The notes under the pieces are model-generated. The model did no database searches, was not told the DNA's origin, and saw only the letters and a list, made by a program, of their open reading frames with translations. Shown in pieces: positions 1 through 8,907 of a DNA stretch of 64,000 bases; the first letter of the stretch is position 1, and every line of letters begins with the position of its first letter. The stretch comes from Rhizorhabdus sp049889055 (lineage in GTDB: Bacteria; Pseudomonadota; Alphaproteobacteria; Sphingomonadales; Sphingomonadaceae). The stretch lies in NCBI RefSeq assembly GCF_049889055.1, contig NZ_JBLTWO010000001.1:806001-870000 (forward strand), read 5' to 3'. The position numbers were made by a program, and so were the translations under genes.

Positions 1-768
1 GGCACTGCGATCAATTCCAGCGGCAAGGTGGGCACGGCGCTACGCCGGATGGTCGACTATTTCGCACTGCTGCAGGACTGCACCGACATTCGCTTCGAGC
101 GCGAGGATGACATGGCGTCGGTCAGCTACCGCATTCTCGATCCCGAAATCTGGCCGCGCCACCACGACGCCATGTTCTCGCTCGGCATCATTGGTCAGAT
201 CATCAAGCGCGGCACGCGCGGCGCTTGGGACAAGATCGAGTTCGCCTTCGAAGCCGATGCCCACGAGATGCGCGGCGATATCGGCAAGGTCCTGCGCGCG
301 CCGTGCAGATTTGGAGCTGACAGCAACCAGATCCGCTTTCCGGCGCAGATGCTCGACCTCGCTCTGCCCCAGAGCAATGGCCCCGAAGTCGATCTGCGGC
401 GGCTTTCGGGTGAGATCGTCAACCGCCGTCGCAGCACACCGCTGGTCGAGCGGCTCGCCCAGGTCGTTTTCCGTGACCTCAACAGCCAGACGATCGAACA
501 GGAGCGGATCGCCCGCGAGATCGGCATGTCGAGCCGCACCATGCGCCGCAAGTTGGCGGAAGAAGGCAGTTCGTTCCAGCAGGTGCTCGATGAATGCCGC
601 ATGCGGCAGGCGGTATTCGAGTTCCTCACGAGGCCGGACCTGTCGATCGCCCAGATCGCGCTGCGCCTTGGCTATGCCGAACACAGCAACTTCACCCGCG
701 CATTCCACCGCTGGAGCGGGGAATCGCCCCACAGCTATCGCGCCCGGCTCTCGCAGACCGCGCATTGA
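1..768 (+). CDS. AraC-family transcriptional regulator (5' end missing)
   Basis: The reading frame is open to the first base of the window, so the true start lies upstream and 255 codons are visible. The C-terminal 100 or so residues form an AraC double helix-turn-helix: ERIAREIGMSSRTMRRKL for the first helix pair and IAQIALRLGYAEHSNFTRAF for the second, ending in the usual SGESPHSYR. The upstream part resembles the arabinose-binding-type N-terminal region of AraC regulators that sense aromatic or other small ligands. It ends 21 nt before the glutamine amidotransferase-like gene on the same strand, so it is the likely regulator of the catabolic cluster at 790-6816. The ligand is unknown. Confidence 0.9.
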   Translation, partial: GTAINSSGKVGTALRRMVDYFALLQDCTDIRFEREDDMASVSYRILDPEIWPRHHDAMFSLGIIGQIIKRGTRGAWDKIEFAFEADAHEMRGDIGKVLRAPCRFGADSNQIRFPAQMLDLALPQSNGPEVDLRRLSGEIVNRRRSTPLVERLAQVVFRDLNSQTIEQERIAREIGMSSRTMRRKLAEEGSSFQQVLDECRMRQAVFEFLTRPDLSIAQIALRLGYAEHSNFTRAFHRWSGESPHSYRARLSQTAH

Positions 769-789
769 CCTCCGACAGAGACTGACCCC

Positions 790-1632
790 ATGACCCGACT
801 TCTGTTGCTCGAAGGGAACACCGCCGACAAGCGCGCAAAGGCGCTGAAACTGGGCGTACGCAGTTCGAGCGAGATCTATGCACAGGCCATCGCTGCGCAC
901 TTCCCGCACATCGAACTCGACGTGTTCCACGGTGCGGACGAGGGCGAATGCATGCCGCATGGTCGGGACTGGAGCGATTATGACGGCTTCGTCGTCACCG
1001 GCTCATCGCTCCACGCCTATGACAAGGACTTCGCGGTCACCAACCAGATCGCGCTGGTGGCCGAAGCCGCCGAACAGGGCCTGCCGATCTTCGGATCCTG
1101 CTGGGGTCTGCAGATCGCAGTCATGGCCGCAGGGGGCGAGGTTGCCTATAACCCCAAGGGCCGCGAAGTGGGCTTTGCCCGGAAAATCCTGGTCAACAGC
1201 GCAGGGGCAAACCACCCGATGTTCGCCGCAAAACCGGCCGTCTTCGATGCTCCCTGCATCCATTATGATGAGGTGGTGCGGATGCCTGATGGGGCTACCC
1301 TGCTCGCATCGAACGCGCACAGCGCGGTGCAGGCCGCCGTCGTGCCTCTGGGCAGAAGCGAGGTCTGGGCTGTTCAGTATCACCCCGAATTCGACCTTGC
1401 CCAGCTGGTCCAGCTCTATACGCTCTATGCCGACGACATGATCACCCAGGGCTTCTTCGCCGACGAGGCGGAGCTGGCGTCCTACCGCGACAAGATCGCC
1501 CGTCTGGTGGAAAACCCCACCCTGCCCGGTCTCGCCTGGCAGCTCGGCATCGATGCCGACATTCTCGACCCCCGGCAGCGCGCAGCCGAAATCATCGCCT
1601 GGATCGAAACGCGGGTGCTGAACACCGCCTGA
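790..1632 (+). CDS. class I glutamine amidotransferase-like protein, possible gamma-glutamyl amide hydrolase
   Basis: A 280-residue GATase1-fold protein. The nucleophile is in FGSCWGLQ (Cys104), and the His/Glu pair is in QYHPEF (His198, Glu200), so the full catalytic triad is present. Such stand-alone GATase domains can act as gamma-glutamyl hydrolases (PuuD, IpuF) or as the amidotransferase-like partner of aniline degradation (AtdA2/TdnT type). Because a glutamine-synthetase-like gene (4023) sits in the same cluster, I infer that it either removes or channels a gamma-glutamyl group on an amine substrate. A generic GMP-synthase-like amidotransferase with another role remains possible. It follows the AraC gene directly and is followed by a rho-independent terminator. 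Confidence 0.85.
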   Translation: MTRLLLLEGNTADKRAKALKLGVRSSSEIYAQAIAAHFPHIELDVFHGADEGECMPHGRDWSDYDGFVVTGSSLHAYDKDFAVTNQIALVAEAAEQGLPIFGSCWGLQIAVMAAGGEVAYNPKGREVGFARKILVNSAGANHPMFAAKPAVFDAPCIHYDEVVRMPDGATLLASNAHSAVQAAVVPLGRSEVWAVQYHPEFDLAQLVQLYTLYADDMITQGFFADEAELASYRDKIARLVENPTLPGLAWQLGIDADILDPRQRAAEIIAWIETRVLNTA

Positions 1633-1662
1633 TTGCGGCAGTCGCCAAGGCAGCACTGGCAA

Positions 1663-1689
1663 GGAGGCCTGTCGGCCTCCCTGCTTTTT
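1663..1689 (+). terminator. rho-independent terminator after the amidotransferase gene
   Basis: A perfect 7-bp stem, GGAGGCC and GGCCTCC around a TGTC loop, is followed by CTGCTTTTT. It lies 31 nt after the stop of the amidotransferase gene and abuts the stop codon of the convergent dioxygenase gene. Confidence 0.8.
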
Positions 1690-2561
1690 CAGGCCCAGCC
1701 CTCCTGTGGCCGGTCGAACCAGACGTGAACCTGGCTGGTGCCAGTGGCATTCTCATAGTCCGAAAACTGTCGCCCCCTGGCCTTCCAGTCCCGCCCGCCG
1801 CACGCCGCAACCATCATCAGATAGTGGCCGAAACGCGCCTCGGGCACATGGCGCAGATACTGGGGCATGGCGTCGATCACCGCCGCATGATTGCCTTCGG
1901 CGAACCAGGCCAGCCGCTCAAGATCGGCCTCGCGAGCTTCGGGCGTAGAGATGTGGATCGGGTCCGAAGCCTCGTGCAACGGGATCTGCTTGAACGGCCA
2001 GAATCGGTGGCTCATCGATCCGCTGGCGATCAGGACCACGCGCTTGTCGGATTCGCGGATCGCGCGCCCGATCCCTTCGCCCACGGTTAGGAAGTCATCC
2101 GGCTCGGCCGAGTAGGCATGGCTGACAGAAACCCACTCCTCATCGCCCTGCAGGAAGGTCGAAAGGTTCACGGTGGGATAGTGGATCGGTAGCCAGGGAT
2201 CATCGATGGCATTGGTGCGCACGCCCGCTTCGGTGGCACGCTCGGCCATCGCACGGGCCAGCGCGGGACTTCCCTTGAGGTCATAGGGAATTTGCTTCAT
2301 GCCGCGCGGCAATTCGTCGGAGGTGTAGAGCCCGGCCCGGCGGCTGTGCGCAGCCACGCAAAATTCCACGATCGTATACCAGTGCGTGTCGAACAGCACG
2401 ATCGTATCGGGCTTGAGCACGTCGAGCACTTCGCTCTTCAGTCGATGCAGACCCGGCACGAGGCTGATCTCCTTGCCTTCGTTGAGCTCGTACCGGTCTT
2501 GCTTCGACATCATGATGGTCGGCGCATGCGCGACGATGCCGGCTCCGATGATTTCGCCCAT
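1689..2561 (-). CDS. class III extradiol ring-cleavage dioxygenase (LigB/HpaD-like)
   Basis: A 290-residue protein of the LigB superfamily, nearest in pattern to the E. coli-type homoprotocatechuate 2,3-dioxygenase HpaD (similar length). Visible markers are an N-terminal metal-site His in GIVAHAPTI, VLFDTHWYT with the second His, YTSDELPRGM (HpaD has YTSNELPH), and ASGSMSHRFWPF (HpaD has FASGSLSHRF). These enzymes use non-haem Fe(II) to open catecholic rings in the meta position. The gene is divergent from the P450 gene across 144 nt. With the HpaE-like dehydrogenase at 5356 it suggests meta-cleavage of a dihydroxylated aromatic, with the semialdehyde then oxidised. The actual ring substrate cannot be read from sequence. 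Confidence 0.88.
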   Translation of the reverse strand: MGEIIGAGIVAHAPTIMMSKQDRYELNEGKEISLVPGLHRLKSEVLDVLKPDTIVLFDTHWYTIVEFCVAAHSRRAGLYTSDELPRGMKQIPYDLKGSPALARAMAERATEAGVRTNAIDDPWLPIHYPTVNLSTFLQGDEEWVSVSHAYSAEPDDFLTVGEGIGRAIRESDKRVVLIASGSMSHRFWPFKQIPLHEASDPIHISTPEAREADLERLAWFAEGNHAAVIDAMPQYLRHVPEARFGHYLMMVAACGGRDWKARGRQFSDYENATGTSQVHVWFDRPQEGWA

Positions 2562-2705
2562 TCTCTTGCATCCTTCAGCAACAGGTTGCCGACCCCATTA
2601 GGCGCAACCCCGGCCGACCTGAATAGGTCCTTGCCAGTCTGTCCGCTTAAGCCAAGTCCCGCCGACCGTCGCAGGACTAGCACGGCACAAGGACTGGAGG
2701 ACCAG

Positions 2706-3971
2706 ATGCAATTTCCCTTTTCCCGCTCAACCGATCCGAACGTCGACCTGTCGTCGCTCGATGCGTTCAACGAAGGCGCACCCTTCGTGACGTTCGATCG
2801 GATGCGCCGGGAAGACCCGATGGCGTGGAGCGAAATGGTCAACGGAGATCGCGGGTTCTGGTCCGTCACCCGCCACGCAGACCTGCTCGAACTGAACCGT
2901 CAGGCGGATCTGCTGTCTTCCGCCAAGGGCATCCGCATGGAGGACCAGACCGAGGAGGAATATGAGGCGCGCAAGACGTTCCAGGAAACCGATGCCCCTC
3001 ACCACCGGGGTTTCCGCGCGCTGGTGTCAAAGGCCTTTTCCAAGAGCACCGTGGCGGGCTTCGAAGAGCAGATCCGCAAGATCGTTACCGACCTGCTCGA
3101 CGTGGCGCTGGCCGAGGGCGAATTCGACGCGGTCGATCGTATAGCCCGCCGCCTGCCGATGCAGATGCTCGCCCAGATCATGGGCGTACCCCAGGAAGAC
3201 GGCCCGTGGCTGGTGGAAAAAGGCGATGCGCTGATCTCCAACTCCGATCCGGACTACACCGATTTCGTCGTCGATCAACTCGATGGCGAGGCTTACCGGA
3301 TGCTGCCGTTCCGCTCTCCGGCAGCGGTCGAGCTGTTCGACTACGCCAATGGCCTGCTCGACCGGATGGACGCAGGCGAACAGATCGGCGTGCTGAACCT
3401 CGTGCGCGAACCCACCAGCACCGGCACACGAATGAGCCGTGACGAGTTCCGCAACTTCTTCTGCCTGCTCGTGGCCGCAGGCAACGACACCACGCGCTAC
3501 TCGATCTCGGCCACGATCCATGCGCTGGCCAATAACCCGCACCTGCTGCAGGCCCTGAAGGATGGCGACTTCACCGGCTGGGAAGCAGCCGCCGACGAAA
3601 TGATCCGCTATGCCTCGCCTACCACCCACTTCCGCCGTACCGCGACCCGCGACTTCATACTGCACGGCAAGCAGGTGCGGGCAGGTGACAAGGTTCTGCT
3701 GTGGTTCATCGCCGGCAACCGCGACGAGACCGCCATCACCGCCCCCTACACCATCAACCTGCGCCGCGAACGCAATCCCTTCCTGTCGTTCGGCCAGGGC
3801 GGCCCGCACATCTGCCTCGGCATGTGGCTCGCCAGGCTGGAAGTCGCAATCGTCATGCAGGAGCTGGCAAAGCGGATTGCCACAATCGAGCAGACGGCTG
3901 AGCACAGCTACCTCAGGTCGAACTTCATCCACGGCATCAAGCACCTGCCGGTCCGTATCATCGCGCGCTGA
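2706..3971 (+). CDS. cytochrome P450 monooxygenase
   Basis: A 421-residue soluble bacterial P450. The haem-binding loop is FGQGGPHICLG with Cys370. The I-helix oxygen-activation motif is AAGNDTTR (about residues 256-263), and the K-helix region is followed by HFRRTATRDF. I chose ATG 2706 because GGAGG lies 5 nt upstream and the sequence then begins with a typical short leader; the same frame stays open further upstream but reads antisense to the dioxygenase gene. No ferredoxin or reductase gene is nearby, so electrons must come from elsewhere. It heads the P450, GS-like, aldehyde dehydrogenase run and probably oxidises the pathway substrate or its gamma-glutamyl adduct. Confidence 0.95.
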   Translation: MQFPFSRSTDPNVDLSSLDAFNEGAPFVTFDRMRREDPMAWSEMVNGDRGFWSVTRHADLLELNRQADLLSSAKGIRMEDQTEEEYEARKTFQETDAPHHRGFRALVSKAFSKSTVAGFEEQIRKIVTDLLDVALAEGEFDAVDRIARRLPMQMLAQIMGVPQEDGPWLVEKGDALISNSDPDYTDFVVDQLDGEAYRMLPFRSPAAVELFDYANGLLDRMDAGEQIGVLNLVREPTSTGTRMSRDEFRNFFCLLVAAGNDTTRYSISATIHALANNPHLLQALKDGDFTGWEAAADEMIRYASPTTHFRRTATRDFILHGKQVRAGDKVLLWFIAGNRDETAITAPYTINLRRERNPFLSFGQGGPHICLGMWLARLEVAIVMQELAKRIATIEQTAEHSYLRSNFIHGIKHLPVRIIAR

Positions 3972-4022
3972 AATCCATCCGGAAGGACTGATCCAAAAGA
4001 TCGGATGCCCTTGGGGAGAACC

Positions 4023-5348
4023 ATGAACACCATGTCGAAAGTCGAAGCTTCGCGCATTCAGGAGCAGACCGCAAAACGCTGTCGCGTCCTTTTCGCCGAC
4101 CAGCTGAACCTGGCGCGTGGCAAATACATACCGATGGCAGATGCCGCCAAGGGCCATACGCGCATGTGTGTCGGCACGTTCGCAGTCACATATGACAAGC
4201 AGCTGGTCGCGGCGCCTGGCGGCGGGATGCTTGATGGCCTGCCGGACATGGAAGTGACCTTCGACCCGCGAGCCATGCGCCCGTCATGGGACATTGGCAC
4301 GCAGATCGCGCTCGGCAGTCTGCGCTTCAAGGGCGAACCCTTCGCCCTGTGCGGGCGCAGCGCGCTCCAGCGTGCGATCGACGCCTGGCGCGCGCGCGGC
4401 CTCGACCCCATGGTAGGCATCGAGATGGAAGCCTATATCTTCCAGCGCGGGCCGGACGGCACTTGGGTTCCTTACGACACCCCTGGCGGCTTCGTTTATG
4501 GCACCGGACCATTCGCCGATCCAGCCGGTCTCATCGACGAAATCTGGGCCACGGCAGAGGCCTGCGGCATACCCGTCGAGTCCATGAACGCCGAGTTCGA
4601 TACGCCGCAGTTCGAACTCACCTTGCGCTTCGCCGACGCGATGAAGGCGGCGGACGATGCCTTCTTGTTCCGTCAGATGGCCCGCGAACTGCTCTACAAG
4701 CGCGGTTACCTTCTGTCGTTCCTGCCCAAGCCTTTCGCCGGCAAGAGCGGCAGCGGCCTCCACTTCAACCTCAGCTTCAACAAGTCGGACGGCGGCAACG
4801 TCTTCGCAAACGATGTGGCGAGCGGTGCACTCTCTGTGGAAATGCGGGGCTGCATCGCCGGCCTGATCCGCCACCATGAGGCGCTTGCCGCGATCATGGC
4901 ACCCATCACCAACAGCTACGCTCGCCTCCAGCCAGCAAGCCTCTCCGGCTACTGGGCAAACTGGGGCATCGATCACCGTTCGGTCACCGTGCGCGTGTCC
5001 GCCGAAGCTGGCCCGGCCGCGCGGATCGAGCATCGCATGGCCGATTGCGCCGCCAGCCCCTATTTCGCGATGGCCGCGCTGCTCCAGGCGGCACTGCTCG
5101 GCATCGAAAACGGCTATGAGTTGCCCCAGCCCGAAACGAATGACGGTCTGGAGACGATTAACACCGATCGCCACACCCCTCATACGCTGGCCGAGGCGCT
5201 GGATGCTCTCGCGGCGGATACGGTGCTGGCCGATGCGCTCGGCCCCGAACTTATCGCCAACTTCATCGCGATCAAGCGCGACGAGTTGAGGATCGTGACA
5301 GGACTGAGCGAGGCCGAGCAGCTCGACTATTATCTGCATTACATCTGA
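4023..5348 (+). CDS. glutamine synthetase family protein, putative gamma-glutamyl amide synthetase
   Basis: A 441-residue GS-fold ligase. Family motifs in order are GIEMEAYIF (metal ligands), FDTPQFELTL (canonical APGQxE region), FAGKSGSGLHFNLS (canonical GxGxHxHxS, with the second His replaced by Asn), NSYARLQP, and RIEHRMADCAASPYFAMAA. It lacks the adenylylation-type C-terminus of GlnA-I. GS paralogues of this kind ligate glutamate to amines: PuuA (putrescine), IpuC (isopropylamine), AtdA1/TdnQ (anilines). The P450, amidotransferase-like and dioxygenase neighbours argue for amine catabolism rather than ammonia assimilation. ATG 4023 is preferred over 4005 because GGAG sits just upstream. 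Eight nucleotides separate it from the aldehyde dehydrogenase. Confidence 0.88.
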   Translation: MNTMSKVEASRIQEQTAKRCRVLFADQLNLARGKYIPMADAAKGHTRMCVGTFAVTYDKQLVAAPGGGMLDGLPDMEVTFDPRAMRPSWDIGTQIALGSLRFKGEPFALCGRSALQRAIDAWRARGLDPMVGIEMEAYIFQRGPDGTWVPYDTPGGFVYGTGPFADPAGLIDEIWATAEACGIPVESMNAEFDTPQFELTLRFADAMKAADDAFLFRQMARELLYKRGYLLSFLPKPFAGKSGSGLHFNLSFNKSDGGNVFANDVASGALSVEMRGCIAGLIRHHEALAAIMAPITNSYARLQPASLSGYWANWGIDHRSVTVRVSAEAGPAARIEHRMADCAASPYFAMAALLQAALLGIENGYELPQPETNDGLETINTDRHTPHTLAEALDALAADTVLADALGPELIANFIAIKRDELRIVTGLSEAEQLDYYLHYI

Positions 5349-5355
5349 GGTCCCC

Positions 5356-6816
5356 ATGCGCGAACGCATCGACATTGCCGGCATTTCCGTCTCGCCTGAT
5401 CACTTCATCGGCGGCAGGCGGGTGTCATCTCCCGATAGCTTCGAAACGCGCTGCCCGTTCGACTGGTCGTGGAAACTCGCGGACATCTCGCGCGGGACGA
5501 CGGCGACCGCCGCACAGGCGGCGCAGGCAGCGACCGATGCCTTTCCGGCATGGGCCGCGCTGACCGCAGCCGAACGCGGCGCCTATCTTCATCGCCTTGC
5601 CGATCTGATAGAGGCCAATGTCGACAAGCTGGCCATGGTCGAATGCCTCGACATGGGCATGCTGCTTGAAAGTCTGCGCCTGCGCGTGATTCTGCGCGGT
5701 GCCACCAACTTCCGCAACTACGCCGATCTTGCCACCGGGCATGAGGAGCGCGTGTGGTCCTCACGCGGCACGCTCAACCGCGTCATCCGCATACCGGCCG
5801 GCCCCGCGCTGATCATCACGCCGTGGAACGCCCCGTTCATGCTGTCCACCTGGAAGTGCGCCCCGGCGCTCGCTGCGGGCAATACGGTGATCCTGAAGCC
5901 CGCCGACTGGTCGCCGCTGTCGGCATCGGTCCTGGCCGACTTGATCGAGGAGGCGGGCTTTCCGGCCGGCGTGTTCAACATCGTCCAGGGCCTGGGTGCG
6001 GAACTGGGCAATGCTCTCACGTCAGACCCGCGGATCAAGCGCATCAGCTTCACCGGCAGCGTGCCCACCGCGCGCGTGATCGGCAAGGCGGCGGCCGAGA
6101 ATATCGTACCCTTCACTGCGGAACTCGGCGGCAAGTCGCCGCTGCTGGTCTTTGCCGATGCCGATATCGACGCTGCGGCAAAGAAGGCTGCAGGACAGTT
6201 CGACGACAGCGGACAGGTCTGCATGGCGGGAACGCGCATCATCGTCGAAGAGAGCGTGCGGGAAGAATTCCTCAAGAAATTCCATGCTTATGCCGATGCC
6301 CATATCATGGGCGACAGCCGCGATCCAGCAACCACCATGTCCGCTCTGATTCACCCCGTGCATGTCGATCGGGTACTTGGCTTCATCAACCGCGCCCGCG
6401 CTGCGGGCGACAGCATCGTGCGTGGCGGCAAGCTGTTCAAGGAAGGGGCAAACTGGATCGAGCCGACGCTGATCATCCCGGCGAACAACGACAGCGAGAT
6501 CGTCCAGAGCGAAGTCTTCGGGCCTGTCCTGACCTTCCAGACCTTCCGTGACGAGGCTGAAGGCATCGCACTCGCAAATTCCACTGCCTATGGCCTTTCG
6601 GCTATCGTCTATACCGGAAGCGCCGAAAGGGCTGAACGGGTCGGGCGACAGGTGCGCGGTGGCACGGTCTGGGTCAACACCTTCCTCGTGCGCGATCTGA
6701 CTGCCCCCTTCGGCGGGATCGGGATATCGGGGATCGGCCGCGAAGGCGGCGACTATGCGCTCGACTTTCATTCCGATCTCAAGACGCTCCAGATTCTCGA
6801 AGGCAGCGTAGGCTGA
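5356..6816 (+). CDS. NAD(P)-dependent aldehyde dehydrogenase (HpaE-like)
   Basis: A full-length 486-residue ALDH. The general base is in ELGGKSP (Glu256) and the catalytic Cys in GQVCMAGTR (Cys289); PWNAPFMLSTWK and SFTGSVPTAR are the cofactor-site motifs, and the C-terminal GGIGISGIGREGG is typical. The overall style matches the 5-carboxymethyl-2-hydroxymuconate semialdehyde / betaine aldehyde branch. It is eight nucleotides downstream of the GS-like gene, so the two are probably co-transcribed with the P450. Its likely job is to oxidise an aldehyde released by ring cleavage or by oxidative removal of the amine. Substrate assignment is inference only. Confidence 0.92.
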   Translation: MRERIDIAGISVSPDHFIGGRRVSSPDSFETRCPFDWSWKLADISRGTTATAAQAAQAATDAFPAWAALTAAERGAYLHRLADLIEANVDKLAMVECLDMGMLLESLRLRVILRGATNFRNYADLATGHEERVWSSRGTLNRVIRIPAGPALIITPWNAPFMLSTWKCAPALAAGNTVILKPADWSPLSASVLADLIEEAGFPAGVFNIVQGLGAELGNALTSDPRIKRISFTGSVPTARVIGKAAAENIVPFTAELGGKSPLLVFADADIDAAAKKAAGQFDDSGQVCMAGTRIIVEESVREEFLKKFHAYADAHIMGDSRDPATTMSALIHPVHVDRVLGFINRARAAGDSIVRGGKLFKEGANWIEPTLIIPANNDSEIVQSEVFGPVLTFQTFRDEAEGIALANSTAYGLSAIVYTGSAERAERVGRQVRGGTVWVNTFLVRDLTAPFGGIGISGIGREGGDYALDFHSDLKTLQILEGSVG

Positions 6817-7103
6817 CCTGCCCCTATCCCGGCACATGCCTTCAGCGGGAGTGAGAAGAATCCGGCAAGATCGAAGCTGAGCAGAATTGTTTCGGGACGA
6901 GCTACAGGCCTGCAAGGCGCCAGACAATCGGGCGTGGCGACCAATCTTGCCAGACTTTTCTCGCCGGGCCTCGCAACCAGTCGGTCCGCTTGGACCGCTC
7001 TGACCCCGGCTTCGGGGGGGAAGCGATTGGGCAAGCGTGTTGGCGGAGCGCAGCAGCGGCAGGTCAACGAAAGGAGGCAAATCGCCTCTCAAGATATCGT
7101 ACC
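6817..7103. other. intergenic region between convergent genes
   Basis: This 287-nt gap separates the catabolic cluster from the accessory region. I find no convincing gene, RNA or clear terminator in it. A run of seven Gs lies near 7014-7020. Confidence 0.5.
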
Positions 7104-7430
7104 CTAGAGAAGCGTAAAGCGAGTTTCGGGCATGATCTGGACCGGGATGTCCCCGATCGACTGCGCAAAGGAGGCAAGGGACATGCCATCGTTCACCCTG
7201 GCAGCCCATGCGCGAATGCCCGGAAGATACTTCAGCTCGATATCGTCTGTAAGACGCTCGCGCAGTTGCGCATCGATTACGGCGCAGCGCGCGACGAACT
7301 CGCTCGTCAGCTGTTCAGAGCGCGCCTGCGCCGTCGGCACATCCAGTCCAGGCGGCAGAGGAGCGAAGGGATCGAGGCTCTCGCGCCAGCCCGGCGGCAG
7401 AACCGATTCCAGTGGCATGAGCAGGAACAT
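7104..7430 (-). CDS. small hypothetical protein downstream of the S8 protease
   Basis: A 108-residue protein beginning MFLLMPLESVLPPGWRESL and ending METRFTLL-like (IMPETRFTLL). It starts 26 nt after the stop of the subtilase gene on the same strand, with a GTG two codons earlier as an alternative start. It has no signal peptide or membrane segment and I recognise no domain. Being last in a tight three-gene run (secreted unknown, protease, this gene), it could be a partner or regulator of the protease, but that is only positional inference. Confidence 0.6.
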   Translation of the reverse strand: MFLLMPLESVLPPGWRESLDPFAPLPPGLDVPTAQARSEQLTSEFVARCAVIDAQLRERLTDDIELKYLPGIRAWAARVNDGMSLASFAQSIGDIPVQIMPETRFTLL

Positions 7431-7456
7431 CGTCACGCCCTGGCATATAACCCGAA

Positions 7457-8821
7457 CTAGGCGCGAATGCGACCCGCGCCGCCATAGTTGCTGTTGTAGG
7501 GGTGGGACTGAACCGGATCGAGCGAGGACAGCAGACTCAGGAACAGCGCTCGGGGATGTCCCAGCAGCCCAGGATTGGCGCTCATCCGTCGCGCCGCGAT
7601 CCCGGTCACCAGCGGCGTCGCCATCGACGTGCCGCTCATACGGGCGTAGCGATTGCCGGGAATAGCCGCGAGAACGTCGACCCCGGGCGCCGACAGGTTG
7701 GGCACCGGATATTGAATGCGTCCGTCCTGACCCGACAGCTGCCAATCGCTGAAGATCGCGATGACATCCTGGTCGTCGCTGGCTCCCACGCTCAAGGTGG
7801 TGCGGTAATTGCCGGGAGATCCGTGGAACCCGTCGCCCCGGCGCCCATCATTGCCGATTGCAGCGATCATAGAAATCCCGGCCGCCAGCCCGTTCAGCAC
7901 GGGCTGCTCGAGATAGGGATGATATCCAGCGCCCCCGAGTGAGGCGTTGACCACATCCACGCCGCGTCGCTCCGGCCTGAACTGGTGCTGGACCAGCCAG
8001 TCCATGCCGGCTGCGATCTGCTTGAGATAGCCGAACAGGCGACCTTGTGCGTCCAGCGTGGTCAGCACCGCAGCCACTGCCAGATCCGCATCGGGAGCCG
8101 CGCCGCACCGTTGGCCCGCCGCGATCGAACTGACGTGGGTTCCATGCATGCCTGCATCACGGGCGCTGTCGCTGACCGCCCGTCCATCGCTGTCGAATTC
8201 ACGGAAATGGACGATTTTGTTCGCAAATTCGTCATGCGTCACATCAACCCCGGTATCCAGTACCCCGATCATAATCCCCTGGCCGCCGGACTGGCCGGAG
8301 GAGAGGCCGACCTTCTTCAGGTGCCAGAATGGATCATCCGCCAACGCCGCAGCACCTGCTTCCGCATCGATCACAGCTTCCATGTCGGGATGGACCATGT
8401 GTACTTCGACATTGGGATACACCGATACGCCCGGCTGGCTGTAAATCGCTTCCAGGTCGATATCCTCGCGGTCAACGAGGATCGCGCCGACACCGGCCAG
8501 AACCCGCATGCCGGCCGGCGGCTCGGACGCTGGTTCGATACTCGCGATCCTGGGCAGACCAAAGGTCGCGGCATCGGCTGCCGTGCCGAGGGTATCGAAG
8601 CGCGTGGCAGGACTGTCGATACCATGGGCGATCTGGCTAAGGACCGCACGGCGGCGGGTCAGCAATTCCGGGGGTGGCAGAGCCTCTGCGGTGGTCGCCG
8701 CAGCTTCTGCCTCGCTCGGCAGAGCCGCCAGCGCGCCGGCTGCCATGCCGAACATTTCGACCGAACCGTCGAGAACGCCTTCATCGACGAAAATGACATA
8801 ACCGGACGGGGTGCCAGGCAT
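7457..8821 (-). CDS. S8 (subtilisin-like) serine peptidase
   Basis: A 454-residue subtilase. The catalytic triad is complete: Asp189 in VLDTGVDVTHDE, His226 in GMHGTHVSS and Ser399 in MSGTSMATP, with oxyanion Asn324 in AIGNDG. The catalytic domain starts near residue 165. Before it, LEAIYSQPGVSVYPNVEV (about 123-140) looks like an I9-type propeptide or inhibitor segment. The first 100 residues have no hydrophobic signal peptide, so the enzyme may be cytoplasmic or exported by another route. It lies between a secreted unknown protein (86 nt upstream) and a small unknown protein. In accessory clusters such proteases may serve as effectors or processing enzymes. Confidence 0.93.
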   Translation of the reverse strand: MPGTPSGYVIFVDEGVLDGSVEMFGMAAGALAALPSEAEAAATTAEALPPPELLTRRRAVLSQIAHGIDSPATRFDTLGTAADAATFGLPRIASIEPASEPPAGMRVLAGVGAILVDREDIDLEAIYSQPGVSVYPNVEVHMVHPDMEAVIDAEAGAAALADDPFWHLKKVGLSSGQSGGQGIMIGVLDTGVDVTHDEFANKIVHFREFDSDGRAVSDSARDAGMHGTHVSSIAAGQRCGAAPDADLAVAAVLTTLDAQGRLFGYLKQIAAGMDWLVQHQFRPERRGVDVVNASLGGAGYHPYLEQPVLNGLAAGISMIAAIGNDGRRGDGFHGSPGNYRTTLSVGASDDQDVIAIFSDWQLSGQDGRIQYPVPNLSAPGVDVLAAIPGNRYARMSGTSMATPLVTGIAARRMSANPGLLGHPRALFLSLLSSLDPVQSHPYNSNYGGAGRIRA

Positions 8822-8907
8822 GGTTCCTCTCCTTTGGGTTGATCGGAAATCCGCGAGATATGTTGAGGATAGCGGGGAAAATGCACTTTAGGCGCGGGCC
8901 AATGCCC

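Noticed and set aside
2292..2705. 138-codon N-terminal extension of the P450 frame
   Set aside because: It is antisense to the dioxygenase gene and not P450-like; GGAGG before ATG 2706 marks the start.
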